Assembly: GCA_902500825.1 (NCBI GenBank)
Contig: CABVRX010000002.1
Location: 148,453 to 212,452, forward strand
Reading direction: 5' to 3'
DNA: 64,000 nt
From: an uncultured Nitrospira sp.
GTDB taxonomy: Bacteria; Nitrospirota; Nitrospiria; Nitrospirales; Nitrospiraceae
Below the pieces are notes generated by a model, which had not been told where the DNA came from, ran no database searches, and saw only the letters and a program-made list of their open reading frames with translations. The translations under genes were made by a program, and so were the position numbers. Positions 8,388 to 16,588 of this stretch are shown piece by piece. Positions within the stretch are counted from its first letter, which is position 1. Each line of letters opens with the position of its first letter.

Positions 8388-9413
8388 ATGAAGGCGGCAC
8401 GGTTAGGTGTGATTGGACTGGTGGTTGGAGTCGTGGGGAGCGCGGCCTTGATCACAGGAGGGTGCGCGAACGAACAAGAGAAGCGGGGGCACGAGCTCTA
8501 TACGCACTATTGCAGCGACTGTCACGGTGAAAGCGGCAAACAAAACCAAGGGTTTAATTGGTCCGCTATGCCGGATCCGAAACCGAAAGATCTGTCCAAC
8601 AAATCCGAAATGGGTACGTTCAAGGACGAGGAACTCTTCAGTACGATCTCACGCGATATGTTGGACACGAGCGAAGAGGGCGGCGATCCGATCGGAGACG
8701 ACGACTTTGCCGTTCCAACGATGCCGACATTCAAATATACGCTGTCTGAGGATGAGATTTGGGCGATCGTCGGGCATGTGCGCACGTTGCACGGGATGAA
8801 GATGGGGTTTAACGTCGCGGCGCGCAAGACGTCGCTCGAAGAGGGACAGAAAGCCGCCCAGGCCAAGTTTGAACAGGCCAAACAGGCCTATGAAGCGGCA
8901 GAGAAGAAAGCCAGCGATGAAGCGGAGCGGAAGAGCGAGCAGTTGAAGAAAGATGTGGACGTGGATGAATCCTCTTATGCGGCCGAACAAGCGGCGATGG
9001 TGCAAGCCAAGAAAGAAATGGATGTGGCCCAGGTTGCACTGAACAACTTCTCCACCAGACCCGGCAAAGGAGTCAGCGTTCCCAGGCCGGATTTGACGGT
9101 CAAGCCCGCTGAAGTCGAAAAATTGGTCGATCGGGGGAAAAGACTCTACGAAAATAAGTATGGTTGCAACGGGTGCCACAATCTTGCCGGTGACGGCGGC
9201 AAGATCGGTCCGGCCTTGGATCGAGCGGGATTTCGGCTGAACGCGACCTGGATCTATCGCTGGCTGAAGAATCCGCAAGCGATGGATGCACACACGCGTA
9301 TGCCGGCATTGGGACTGAATGATGCGGATGCAAAGGCCGTGACCATGTACGTGGCCACCTTACGCGCTCCCAAAGCTGAGCCTGTTGCGGAAAAGCCGGT
9401 TGAAAAGCCTTAG
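8388..9413 (+). CDS. Di-haem cytochrome c lipoprotein with central coiled coil
   Basis: The 341-residue protein starts with a signal peptide ending in a lipobox-like ITGGC (C26). It then has a first cytochrome c domain (CSDCH, C42-H46), an Ala/Glu/Lys-rich coiled coil (about 145-215) and a second cytochrome c domain (CNGCH, C260-H264) with a possible distal Met in the TRMPALGL segment. It is likely tethered to a membrane facing the periplasm, with the coiled coil holding the two haem domains apart. The start lies two bases after the haem-b subunit stop and is preceded by AAAGGG. It is the last gene of the operon and overlaps the opposing ubiA-like gene by four bases at the 3' ends. Confidence 0.88.
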   Translation: MKAARLGVIGLVVGVVGSAALITGGCANEQEKRGHELYTHYCSDCHGESGKQNQGFNWSAMPDPKPKDLSNKSEMGTFKDEELFSTISRDMLDTSEEGGDPIGDDDFAVPTMPTFKYTLSEDEIWAIVGHVRTLHGMKMGFNVAARKTSLEEGQKAAQAKFEQAKQAYEAAEKKASDEAERKSEQLKKDVDVDESSYAAEQAAMVQAKKEMDVAQVALNNFSTRPGKGVSVPRPDLTVKPAEVEKLVDRGKRLYENKYGCNGCHNLAGDGGKIGPALDRAGFRLNATWIYRWLKNPQAMDAHTRMPALGLNDADAKAVTMYVATLRAPKAEPVAEKPVEKP

Positions 9414-10300
9414 ACCAGGACGCCTGCGAGGATTCCAACGAGAATCGCGATACCGACCCATACGTGCTTGCGGAACATGTCAAATGCGTGAGTCGGTGTC
9501 ATCGGCCTTCGCAGCTGGCCGATCTGGAACAGGAAAAATACCGCCACGCCCAAGAGAGCTGCGTAATAGGGCCATCCCAGCTGAGCGAACCACCCGGCTG
9601 CGGTCAAGAAGGCCAGCATGATACCGAACGCCAAGCCCACTCCTATGTGAATGGAAGACCCGAAGTAGAGGGCGGCCGACTTAACCCCAATGCGTCGATC
9701 GTCATCCTGATCCTGGATCGCATAGATCGTGTCATAGGCTATGGCCCAGGCGGCGGTTGCTCCAAAGAGACACCACACCGGCGCCTCCAATTGCCCTCGT
9801 ACCGCGGCCCAGGCCATAACGGTTCCCCAGCCAAACGCGATGCCCAGCATGGCTTGCGGGATGTGGATCCATCGTTTCGAGTAGGGGTAGAGGGCCGCGA
9901 GAAAGGCCGCAACCGGGGCAAGCCAGGTTACGATCGGTCGAAGGAAAAACAGGAGACATGCCGCCATAACAAGGAGCGTGCTGAGCAGCAGCATCGCATG
10001 GTGTCGAGATAACTCACCTGAGGCCAAGGGTCGAATTTTTGTACGAGTAACTTGTCGGTCGAACGATTGATCCGCCAAATCGTTCATGATCACTCCGGCG
10101 CTCCGCATTAAAAACGATCCACCGATGAAAATGGCCAATAGATGAGGTGGAGGGATCCCCCGGGAGGCCAGAACCAGCCCCCACATCGTGGGCAGGAGTA
10201 ACAGGTAGGTACCGGTCTGATTCGGCAGCCGGATCAATCGGGCAAGAGCAGACCACGGCACTCCCGAGGAAGCCGACGATGACACTGCCGGACCGGACAT
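9410..10300 (-). CDS. ubiA: UbiA-family prenyltransferase (quinone biosynthesis)
   Basis: A 296-residue protein with about eight helices and both Asp-rich motifs of the UbiA family: NDLADQSFD (about residues 73-81) followed by RTKIRP, and YDTIYAIQDQDDDR near residue 190. These bind the polyprenyl diphosphate through Mg2+ and attach the prenyl chain to an aromatic acid, normally 4-hydroxybenzoate. In organisms that make menaquinone by the futalosine route a close relative (MqnP) does the analogous step, so the aromatic substrate is uncertain. It reads toward the respiratory operon and shares an 85-base divergent start region with the caspase-fold gene. Confidence 0.88.
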   Translation of the reverse strand: MSGPAVSSSASSGVPWSALARLIRLPNQTGTYLLLLPTMWGLVLASRGIPPPHLLAIFIGGSFLMRSAGVIMNDLADQSFDRQVTRTKIRPLASGELSRHHAMLLLSTLLVMAACLLFFLRPIVTWLAPVAAFLAALYPYSKRWIHIPQAMLGIAFGWGTVMAWAAVRGQLEAPVWCLFGATAAWAIAYDTIYAIQDQDDDRRIGVKSAALYFGSSIHIGVGLAFGIMLAFLTAAGWFAQLGWPYYAALLGVAVFFLFQIGQLRRPMTPTHAFDMFRKHVWVGIAILVGILAGVLV

Positions 10301-10385
10301 GGCGCGACCTTAGCCCAGGGGAAACTGGCTGTCAATGCGTCTTCCCCGGTTGTGACCCAGGTGCGAATTTCGGTATAACCAAACG

Positions 10386-12422
10386 GTGAACAAGCTCCAC
10401 ATGCTGATCGTCCGTTTCCCGCCATACCGTCGTCTCATGTCCGTCTGTATGGTGCTGGCACTTGTCCTGTCCGGTGTCGGCTGTTCTTTCCTCAAGCGGG
10501 GAAAGGAGCCGGTCAGTTCCCAGCCGATTCCCTTGACGCCCGCGGTCTGGTTTTCCCCCAGTGTGACTACGGCCGAAGTGACTTATCAGGATGGGTGCGG
10601 CGAGACGAGAGTCATTGCTCTGGCCGGCGCGCTTGTCGACTCCATCCCGAAAAAGTTGACGGGAGTTTTTACCGGTGTTGCCGCCCAGAGCCAAATGAAT
10701 GAACCGCTCGCACCCGACGGCGTGGTTGAGGTCGGGGTAGGGCCGAGACGGATCGAGCTTGCCGTTCCAAAGCAGACACCAGGAATCTATCCTGCAACAG
10801 CGACCGTGGGTGTTGAAATGGTGTTTTTGGGTCGTGACGGTACCTTGCTCTTCAGTAAGAAACTCGACGGTACCGGCCGTGGGACGGTGACGGTCGGGGA
10901 CCAGTCCTGCCAGGTAGAGGGCTTGGAAGCAATTGTTCAGAGCGCCATCGACTCGGCAGTCGACGGATTGGCACAACAGACTGCGCAATCTGTGCGGATT
11001 CGAGAATACGCCGCTCAAAGGAGCTTGTCGGTTCCAACGGCGACAGGTCCACGCCCATTTGCGGCGGTATCGACAACGGAAGCCGTCACGTCGCTTCCTG
11101 CAGTGGACGAGACGGCAGCGCAGCAACTGTCGGTCGCTTCAACCGTACCACCTAAGCCGGCGCAACTGAGTTTTCGCGCCATCATCCGGGATGAAAATCG
11201 GGATCAATTCCTTCAGCCGGATGAATCCTTCACGATCGAAATCGAGGTGAAGAACGAGGGGATGGGTGAAGCAAAAGACGTGACGGTCATGGCCGAAGGA
11301 AAAGCCGAACTCGCCGCGTTATTTCCTTCAGATGTTCAAATCGGTACCCTTCAATCGGGAGAGATCAAGCGCACCTCGATCACACAACGGGTGACGGCAT
11401 CCCAGGAATATCTCCATGGAGAATTGACGTTGAACTTGCGGACGACCAGCCCGGTCGTGTCTGTCCCCCCGCCCAAGATATTTAATTTTGGGATAAAACC
11501 AAGAGTCATCGATGCCGCGATGATTCCGGATGTCGATAACCTACCGCATTCTCTAGCGGCGTTTGATCAGCCCAAAGCCGTCATTATTTCGATCGGCGTT
11601 GGGACCTTTCTCGACGGAGAGGTGCCGGCCGTCAAATATGCTCGCCATGATGCGGAAGTCATGGCCGAATACCTGCGCACTATCGGAGGCGTTCCAGGCG
11701 AGCGCGTACGGATCTTGCTCGACCGACAGGCTCTCATACAGGATTTGGAAGACACGTTTGAACGATGGCTTCGAAAGAAGGTGGACCGAGAGACCATTGT
11801 CTACGTGTTTTTTGCCGGACGAGCTCTGGTAGAGGGCGGGACCGGTGCAATCTCGCTCGTGCCGTATGATGGGACACTCTCTGGGGCGAAGCAGCTCTAT
11901 TCCCTGGTTCGACTACAGGAAGTGCTCTACCGACTTCCGATCCGGCAAGCTATTCTGATGTTTGACGTCTCGATGGACCCGTCTCCGGGCACCGCTCTTG
12001 CCGACATCCCCTCGCCTGCCTGGGAGTCGCCTGTCAGCGAGGCCAGAAAAGATGTGGAGATGTGGATGGTGGGCAATCGAGATCTGCAAGAAGCCCATGC
12101 ATATGACGAAGGCAAGCACGGGTTGTTCACGTACCATCTTCTCAGAGGATTGCAAGGTGTTGCCGATGTGGATCGAGATGGAACGGTCATCGCCGGAGAA
12201 CTCTGTACCTATGCTCGAGGTCAGGCGGCGCGTGTGGCTCGTGAGCAATTCGCTAACAAACACGATGCGCTCTGTGTGCCAGGAACCGGACAGGGAGGCA
12301 TGGTGCGAATCTATCCGATGGCTCGAGGCAATAACCCAAAACCGGTTCCGATACAGAAACCATCAAACCCTCCCTCCGACTCATCAGGACCGACTCCCGA
12401 TCCCAGGCGGATCGGACCGTAG
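10386..12422 (+). CDS. Lipoprotein with caspase-like (peptidase C14) domain lacking catalytic residues
   Basis: 678 residues. A signal sequence ends in the lipobox LSGVGC (C33), followed by a domain of unknown type and a beta-rich CARDB/Ig-like segment (about 260-355). A caspase-haemoglobinase fold occupies about 395-650. The strand order and the FFAGxA and LMFD motifs match bacterial metacaspase-like proteins, but the catalytic His position reads AGRA (R479 instead of the usual GHG). The position of the catalytic Cys reads FDVSMD (V528-S529 instead of DACHSG). It is therefore probably a pseudo-peptidase used for binding. The start is uncertain: GTG 10386 or ATG 10401; ATG 10437 would remove the basic residues before the signal helix. 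Confidence 0.8.
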   Translation: MNKLHMLIVRFPPYRRLMSVCMVLALVLSGVGCSFLKRGKEPVSSQPIPLTPAVWFSPSVTTAEVTYQDGCGETRVIALAGALVDSIPKKLTGVFTGVAAQSQMNEPLAPDGVVEVGVGPRRIELAVPKQTPGIYPATATVGVEMVFLGRDGTLLFSKKLDGTGRGTVTVGDQSCQVEGLEAIVQSAIDSAVDGLAQQTAQSVRIREYAAQRSLSVPTATGPRPFAAVSTTEAVTSLPAVDETAAQQLSVASTVPPKPAQLSFRAIIRDENRDQFLQPDESFTIEIEVKNEGMGEAKDVTVMAEGKAELAALFPSDVQIGTLQSGEIKRTSITQRVTASQEYLHGELTLNLRTTSPVVSVPPPKIFNFGIKPRVIDAAMIPDVDNLPHSLAAFDQPKAVIISIGVGTFLDGEVPAVKYARHDAEVMAEYLRTIGGVPGERVRILLDRQALIQDLEDTFERWLRKKVDRETIVYVFFAGRALVEGGTGAISLVPYDGTLSGAKQLYSLVRLQEVLYRLPIRQAILMFDVSMDPSPGTALADIPSPAWESPVSEARKDVEMWMVGNRDLQEAHAYDEGKHGLFTYHLLRGLQGVADVDRDGTVIAGELCTYARGQAARVAREQFANKHDALCVPGTGQGGMVRIYPMARGNNPKPVPIQKPSNPPSDSSGPTPDPRRIGP

Positions 12423-12549
12423 TGTCTGACCGTATCGATCTGCACTGTCGATCGTCTGCCGCCAGTGTCCTGGCGTGGGGTGCCAACGGTAATGTGCTGC
12501 TCCGCCGATTTGGAACGCTTGAGATACTCAGTCACGGACTAGGTGTTTA

Positions 12550-13441
12550 TAGCTACGCCTATAGTTATTGATAGCCATGGGGTAAGAGTCTGGGCGATCA
12601 TGTGAGCATGAGATGCTCAATAGATGTGCGCCAACGGGTAGTGGATTTTGTCCGGAGTGGTGGGAGCAAAGCCGAGGCGGCTCGGCGGTTCCAGGTCGGT
12701 GAGGCCAGCGTCTACTGCTGGCTCAATCCCGACGACATGGCCTATAAGCGCCCGGGGCCACACCGTTCCCACAAGCTGGATTGGGAACACTTGCATCGTC
12801 ATATCGACGTTCACCCCGATAAGACACAAGCGGAGTGGGCGCGACATTTCCAGCTGTCCCGACATTGCATCTGGTACGCGCTCCAACGGCTGCAGGTGAC
12901 TCGTAAAAAAAGGATTGGGTACAATCCTGGGCAACGCAGACGGTTCTTACGCCTGCGCGAACGGGTTTTTCGTCGCGGCAAACAGCCTGTCTATATCGAT
13001 GAATGCGGCTTTGCACCTTCGACGGCGCGGCGGTATGGGTACGCGCCAAAGGGGCGACGCGGGGACGGCCTGGTCTCTGGGCATCGACGGTCACGCACCT
13101 CATTGATCGCCGCCCGCATGGAGGGGCGACTCGAAGAACCGTTGCTGTGCGAAGGGACGTGTGACACGGTGGTCTTCAACGCATGGCTGAAGACGCGGCT
13201 GTGTCCGCGTCTGACCGGCGAGCACCTGGTCATCATGGACAACGCAGCCTTTCACAAATCGCCGGAAACCCTGCACCGCATTAAGAAAACCGGGGCAACC
13301 CTTCTCTTCCTGCCACCATATTCTCCAGCTCTCAACCCCATTGAGCACGACTTCGCGGCGCTCCAGAAACACCGCGAATATCAGGAAACCGCGTCCATCG
13401 CCTCGATCGTGAAGGCCTATCAATGATTATGCGCTTGGCTA
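12550..13441 (+). mobile_element. IS630-family insertion sequence
   Basis: About 892 bp bounded by imperfect inverted repeats that both begin TAGC (left TAGCTACGCCTATAGTTATT; right, reversed, TAGCCAAGCGCATAATCATT). It is flanked on both sides by TA (12548-12549 and 13442-13443), the target duplicated by IS630/Tc1 elements. One transposase gene fills it and its stop lies within the right repeat. Confidence 0.85.
12602..13426 (+). CDS. IS630-family transposase
   Basis: A 274-residue transposase with an N-terminal helix-turn-helix region (about 1-105) and a DDE domain. The catalytic residues are visible: D133 in YIDECGF, D213 in VIMDNAAFHKS and E248 in SPALNPIEHDF. D213 and E248 are 34 residues apart, the D34E spacing typical of the family. 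No frameshift is seen, so the enzyme may be active. Translation probably begins at GTG 12602 or the next ATG at 12608; there is no strong ribosome site. The gene ends inside the right inverted repeat. Confidence 0.9.
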   Translation: MSMRCSIDVRQRVVDFVRSGGSKAEAARRFQVGEASVYCWLNPDDMAYKRPGPHRSHKLDWEHLHRHIDVHPDKTQAEWARHFQLSRHCIWYALQRLQVTRKKRIGYNPGQRRRFLRLRERVFRRGKQPVYIDECGFAPSTARRYGYAPKGRRGDGLVSGHRRSRTSLIAARMEGRLEEPLLCEGTCDTVVFNAWLKTRLCPRLTGEHLVIMDNAAFHKSPETLHRIKKTGATLLFLPPYSPALNPIEHDFAALQKHREYQETASIASIVKAYQ

Positions 13442-13492
13442 TAGTCCCAGCATTTGATGGGTACTATTCAGCCATCAATGGAAGGACGCGCT

Positions 13493-14450
13493 ATGGGACA
13501 AGTACTTCACGGGAGCGCCCGCACGACAGCGGCGGTGCGTCGAGCAATCCAACAGAGTCAAGAAAGCCTGATCATTCTGGCCAGACGGCACGGGATCAAC
13601 CCCAAAACGGTGGCCAAGTGGAAGAAGCGAACGTCTGCCCACAATCTCCCCACCGGCCCCAAGAATTCCAAGTCCACCACATTGTCGATTGAGGAAAAAG
13701 CCATCATTGTCGCCTTTCGAAGACATACCCTGCTGCCACTGGATGACTGCCTCTACGCCTTGCACGCCACGATCCCGCACCTGACCCGGTCGTCATTGCA
13801 TCGTTGCTTGCAGCGCCACGGGATCAACCGGTTACCCGACGTGACCGGAGACAAGAAACCAAAGAAGAAATTCAGGACAGACCCCCATTGGCTACTTTCA
13901 CATCGACATCGCCACGGTGCGAACGACGCAAGGCAAGCTGCACCTGTACGTGGCGATCGACCGCACCAGCAAGTTCGTCTTCGTCCAGTTCGTGAGCCAG
14001 GCGAACAGGGGCACGGCCTCCGCCGTCCTGGTCGCGCTGATCGCAGCAGTCCCATACAAAATCCACACCGTGCTGACGGACAACGGCATCCAGTTCACGC
14101 TTCCGCCGCGCTACGCTGACGGCCCGCCAGCTACCTACATCACCCATATGTTCGACATGCGATGTGAAGAAAACGGGATCGAACACCGCCTCACCAAGAT
14201 CAAACATCCCTGGACCAATGGCCAGGTTGAACGCATGAACCGGACGATCAAGGAAGCAACCGTCAAGCGCTATCATGACGACAGCCATCAGCAGCTCCAA
14301 GCCCACCTACACGACTTCATCAACGCTTATAATTATGGGCGGCGGCTCAAAACCCTCACGCCCTTCGAATACATCGGCAACATATGGACCCAAGAACCAG
14401 AACGATTCACGGTTAACCCAACCCATCACATGCTGGGACTAAACATCTAA
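13493..14450 (+). pseudogene. IS481-family transposase, frameshifted
   Basis: The first frame (from ATG 13493) encodes the helix-turn-helix part and the segment ending KKPKKKFRTDP. The catalytic core continues in another frame, reading GYFHIDIATVRTTQGKLHLY and on to TNGQVERMNRTIKE, with the stop at 14450. The switch falls at a run of five Cs near 13880-13886; removing one C would join the frames. The DDE core residues are present in the second part (HIDIA, LTDNGIQF, NGQVERMN). It is either a broken gene or a sequencing error in the homopolymer. Programmed frameshifting is not usual for IS481 elements. Confidence 0.82.
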
Positions 14451-14491
14451 TCTGATCGCATTGGCCTCGAACTACTCCGCAGCTTGTCCGA

Positions 14492-15802
14492 TCAGAAGTA
14501 CTGCGTAATGCCAATCTGAACGAGCATGTTCCGGTTCGGTGCAAACAGTTGAGCGAGATCCACTCGCAAGAGCGTGTTGGACAGAAACGTTGGGATGAGG
14601 CGGAATCCAGCCCCCACACTCACTGCTCCCTTCCAGGGTCGTAAGGCACCATCTTCAGCAAATGATTGAAACGCGCCGGCATCGGAAAACAGGACCCCTT
14701 GCAATGCCCATCGGCGCGCAATCGACATCGCGTGCCGGAATTCTAGATTGGTGTAAGTCTGCGCTCGGTTCCGATACAGGTTATCCTGCAGCCCTCGGAT
14801 GCCCACAATGCTGCCGAGAAGCAGACTGTGACTAGGATTCCCAGTGTCATTGACCGCCTCCGCAACGCTATTGATCATCAACACGGTCATGGATCCCAAC
14901 GGCATCCCTTGGAGGTACCGGAGTTTCGCTTCATGTCGCTGATGATTCGCCCCGAAGAAAAACCCGGGCTTGATCTCTAGACTGATGCGGTACCCACTGG
15001 GCGCCAGATCATCCCAATGGTATCGGTCCCACATGAGCTCAGGAATCAAGCCCACATAGTATCCATTGGGCAATGGGCGGGAGGCGTGTTCCTCCAAAAC
15101 CACCTCGCGATAGACCTCCAAGACAACCTCATAGCGGAAAGGAGAGCCATAGCTATACGGACCGCGTACCTCCAACTCAGCGCCAAACCGGTTCCGCGTC
15201 CACGCAAAGGTGGAATCGGCAAACCGGATGCCATTCACATGGTAAAACCCCTTGACCTCTTTGGCCCATCGGTCAGGCTCTAAGGGGTGCTGCGACAGCC
15301 AGAGGTCCACGTTAGGTCCCCGTTGACTGTAACTAAACTGCCCGCCGAGCTGTGTGCCGGCTCCCCACACGTTGTATTCGATCAGCCCCACCGTGGCGTT
15401 GAGATCTTTCGCGGTGCTGCCGCTGGTAAAGGTGAGAATTGGGGCTAGTGTCGTCTTTTCTAGCACTGCCACGCGTAGGAGGGACTGCTCTCTCGTGACA
15501 TGGATCTTGTCGAAGAGACTTAAGTTTCGGACTCGCCGTTCGAACTCATCGATCTCCGCACGGGTAAAGTGATTCGGAACAGGGCGAGGCAATAACCGCA
15601 GAAGCGTCGTGTCTCGTGTATGAATCGTTCCCTCGATCACTACGCGATTGATCTGCACAGCATCCTCTGTTGACTGACTGGTCGCCCCTCGAACGTCCGG
15701 AAGGGATGCCAAGAGCGACAGCACCACCGAGAGAGACGGAATGAATAGCCACAACCGAACTACAGACCAAGCCTCTTGACCGAAATACAGGTATCGCATC
15801 AC
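14492..15802 (-). CDS. Omp85/BamA-like outer-membrane barrel protein with one POTRA domain
   Basis: The 436-residue protein has an N-terminal signal region (about 1-40), a single POTRA-like domain (about 48-118) and a C-terminal 16-strand-type barrel of the bacterial surface antigen (D15) family. The last residue is Phe in the usual aromatic barrel ending (GITQYF). Strands with alternating aromatic residues and the segment VGIRGLQDNLYRNRAQTYTN are consistent with the family's xRGxx motif region. BamA has five POTRA domains and TamA three, so this is a minimal relative whose substrate is unknown. It ends about 45 bases from the IS481 end and stands apart from any operon. Confidence 0.8.
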   Translation of the reverse strand: MMRYLYFGQEAWSVVRLWLFIPSLSVVLSLLASLPDVRGATSQSTEDAVQINRVVIEGTIHTRDTTLLRLLPRPVPNHFTRAEIDEFERRVRNLSLFDKIHVTREQSLLRVAVLEKTTLAPILTFTSGSTAKDLNATVGLIEYNVWGAGTQLGGQFSYSQRGPNVDLWLSQHPLEPDRWAKEVKGFYHVNGIRFADSTFAWTRNRFGAELEVRGPYSYGSPFRYEVVLEVYREVVLEEHASRPLPNGYYVGLIPELMWDRYHWDDLAPSGYRISLEIKPGFFFGANHQRHEAKLRYLQGMPLGSMTVLMINSVAEAVNDTGNPSHSLLLGSIVGIRGLQDNLYRNRAQTYTNLEFRHAMSIARRWALQGVLFSDAGAFQSFAEDGALRPWKGAVSVGAGFRLIPTFLSNTLLRVDLAQLFAPNRNMLVQIGITQYF

Positions 15803-15874
15803 AGGCCTCCGTGGGCAAAAGAAGACGCGTCGCCCAAGCGGACGAGCGCAGGGCGTGGGGGCGCTGCGATGGAA

Positions 15875-16231
15875 TCAAATGCGAAGTGGTGTGGTAAAGG
15901 AAACCGGGCTGCTGCGGGCAGGGGGATCATGGCACGCCGAAGTGGCCCGCGCCAATGCCGTCACCGGCTGAAGAGAGAAGGAACCAGTGGCGCTGTCAGC
16001 GCTCGGAGGAAGCGTGACGATCGTCAGAGCTGAGCCATCCGCGCGGGTCGAGCGCAGGAGCAGATGCTCATCGGGATTCTCCGCCTTCTCAAAGTCGGGA
16101 GTGAGCCCTTCGACGATGTCCGTGTCTTCGAGCACCGAATCCTCGACCCAGTCAATCGTGATGACCAGACAAAGGAGGAGTGTGAGCCAGATCATAACGG
16201 TGTAGGGAAGAAGCAGTTGCCGATGGCGCAT
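15875..16231 (-). CDS. Hypothetical exported or membrane-anchored protein
   Basis: 118 residues: a basic start (MRHRQ), one hydrophobic helix (about 8-27), then an acidic and low-complexity tail. No domain recognised. It lies 72 bases upstream of the Omp85-like gene on the same strand and may be co-transcribed. No clear ribosome site is visible before ATG 16231, so the call is moderate. Confidence 0.5.
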   Translation of the reverse strand: MRHRQLLLPYTVMIWLTLLLCLVITIDWVEDSVLEDTDIVEGLTPDFEKAENPDEHLLLRSTRADGSALTIVTLPPSADSATGSFSLQPVTALARATSACHDPPARSSPVSFTTPLRI

Positions 16232-16278
16232 GCAGAAGACTATAGCACAGCAGGAGGAAGCAGAGCATCATACCGTAC

Positions 16279-16434
16279 CAGGGAGAAGAGATCTATGAGA
16301 GCGAGATTCACGGGCTCCTCACAAATGAGGCGGTCCTTCGTGTTCGCCAGTACACGATAGCTTGCAGTTTCCAGGGCCTATTGAACATGTCGAGATACTT
16401 CTGGTTCGTTTTCAATCACAAGTAGTCTCTGCAT
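16279..16434 (-). pseudogene. Response-regulator receiver domain remnant with in-frame stop
   Basis: On the - strand an excellent ribosome site (AAAGGAGGGC) precedes ATG 16434, which opens MQRLLVIENEPEVSRHVQ and then stops at TAG. The same frame continues after the stop as ALETASYRVLANTKDRL and EEPVNLALIDLFS, which is the pattern of a receiver domain (beta1, helix1, beta2 and the LxDL phosphoacceptor strand). The first acidic pocket residue is also changed (IENE where IEDE is usual). The rest of the regulator is missing. It is a decayed gene in the IS-rich region. Confidence 0.7.
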
Positions 16435-16588
16435 GACGCCCTCCTTTCCAGGTCTGTGCGTTTGAAGGCCGACCTGTGAATGTCTGGGCTGTGATGGCGA
16501 CTTCGTCGCCGAACCCCAAGCCTCAATCTCCCAAACAAGTGCACCGGACATGCGTGACCTTCACGCCCCACTTCGGAGAATGTTCTCT

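Larger units (their letters stand above)
12544..14445 (+). mobile_element. IS481-family element interrupted by IS630
   Basis: The right terminal repeat (RC TGTTTAGTCCCAGCATGTGA, ending near 14445) matches a left repeat that is split in two: TGTTTA at 12544-12549, then TAGTCCCAGCATTTGATGGG from 13442. Removing the IS630 element between them, plus one TA, restores a continuous repeat beginning TGTTTAGTCCC. The inner parts of the two ends agree at 20 of 21 positions. The transposase inside is frameshifted. The outer target duplication is not clear to me. Confidence 0.8.

Noticed and set aside
13880-13890. Programmed ribosomal frameshift in the IS481 transposase
   Set aside because: There is no A6G-type slippery heptamer; the change lies in a C run and IS481 transposases are normally made from one frame, so mutation or sequencing error is more likely.
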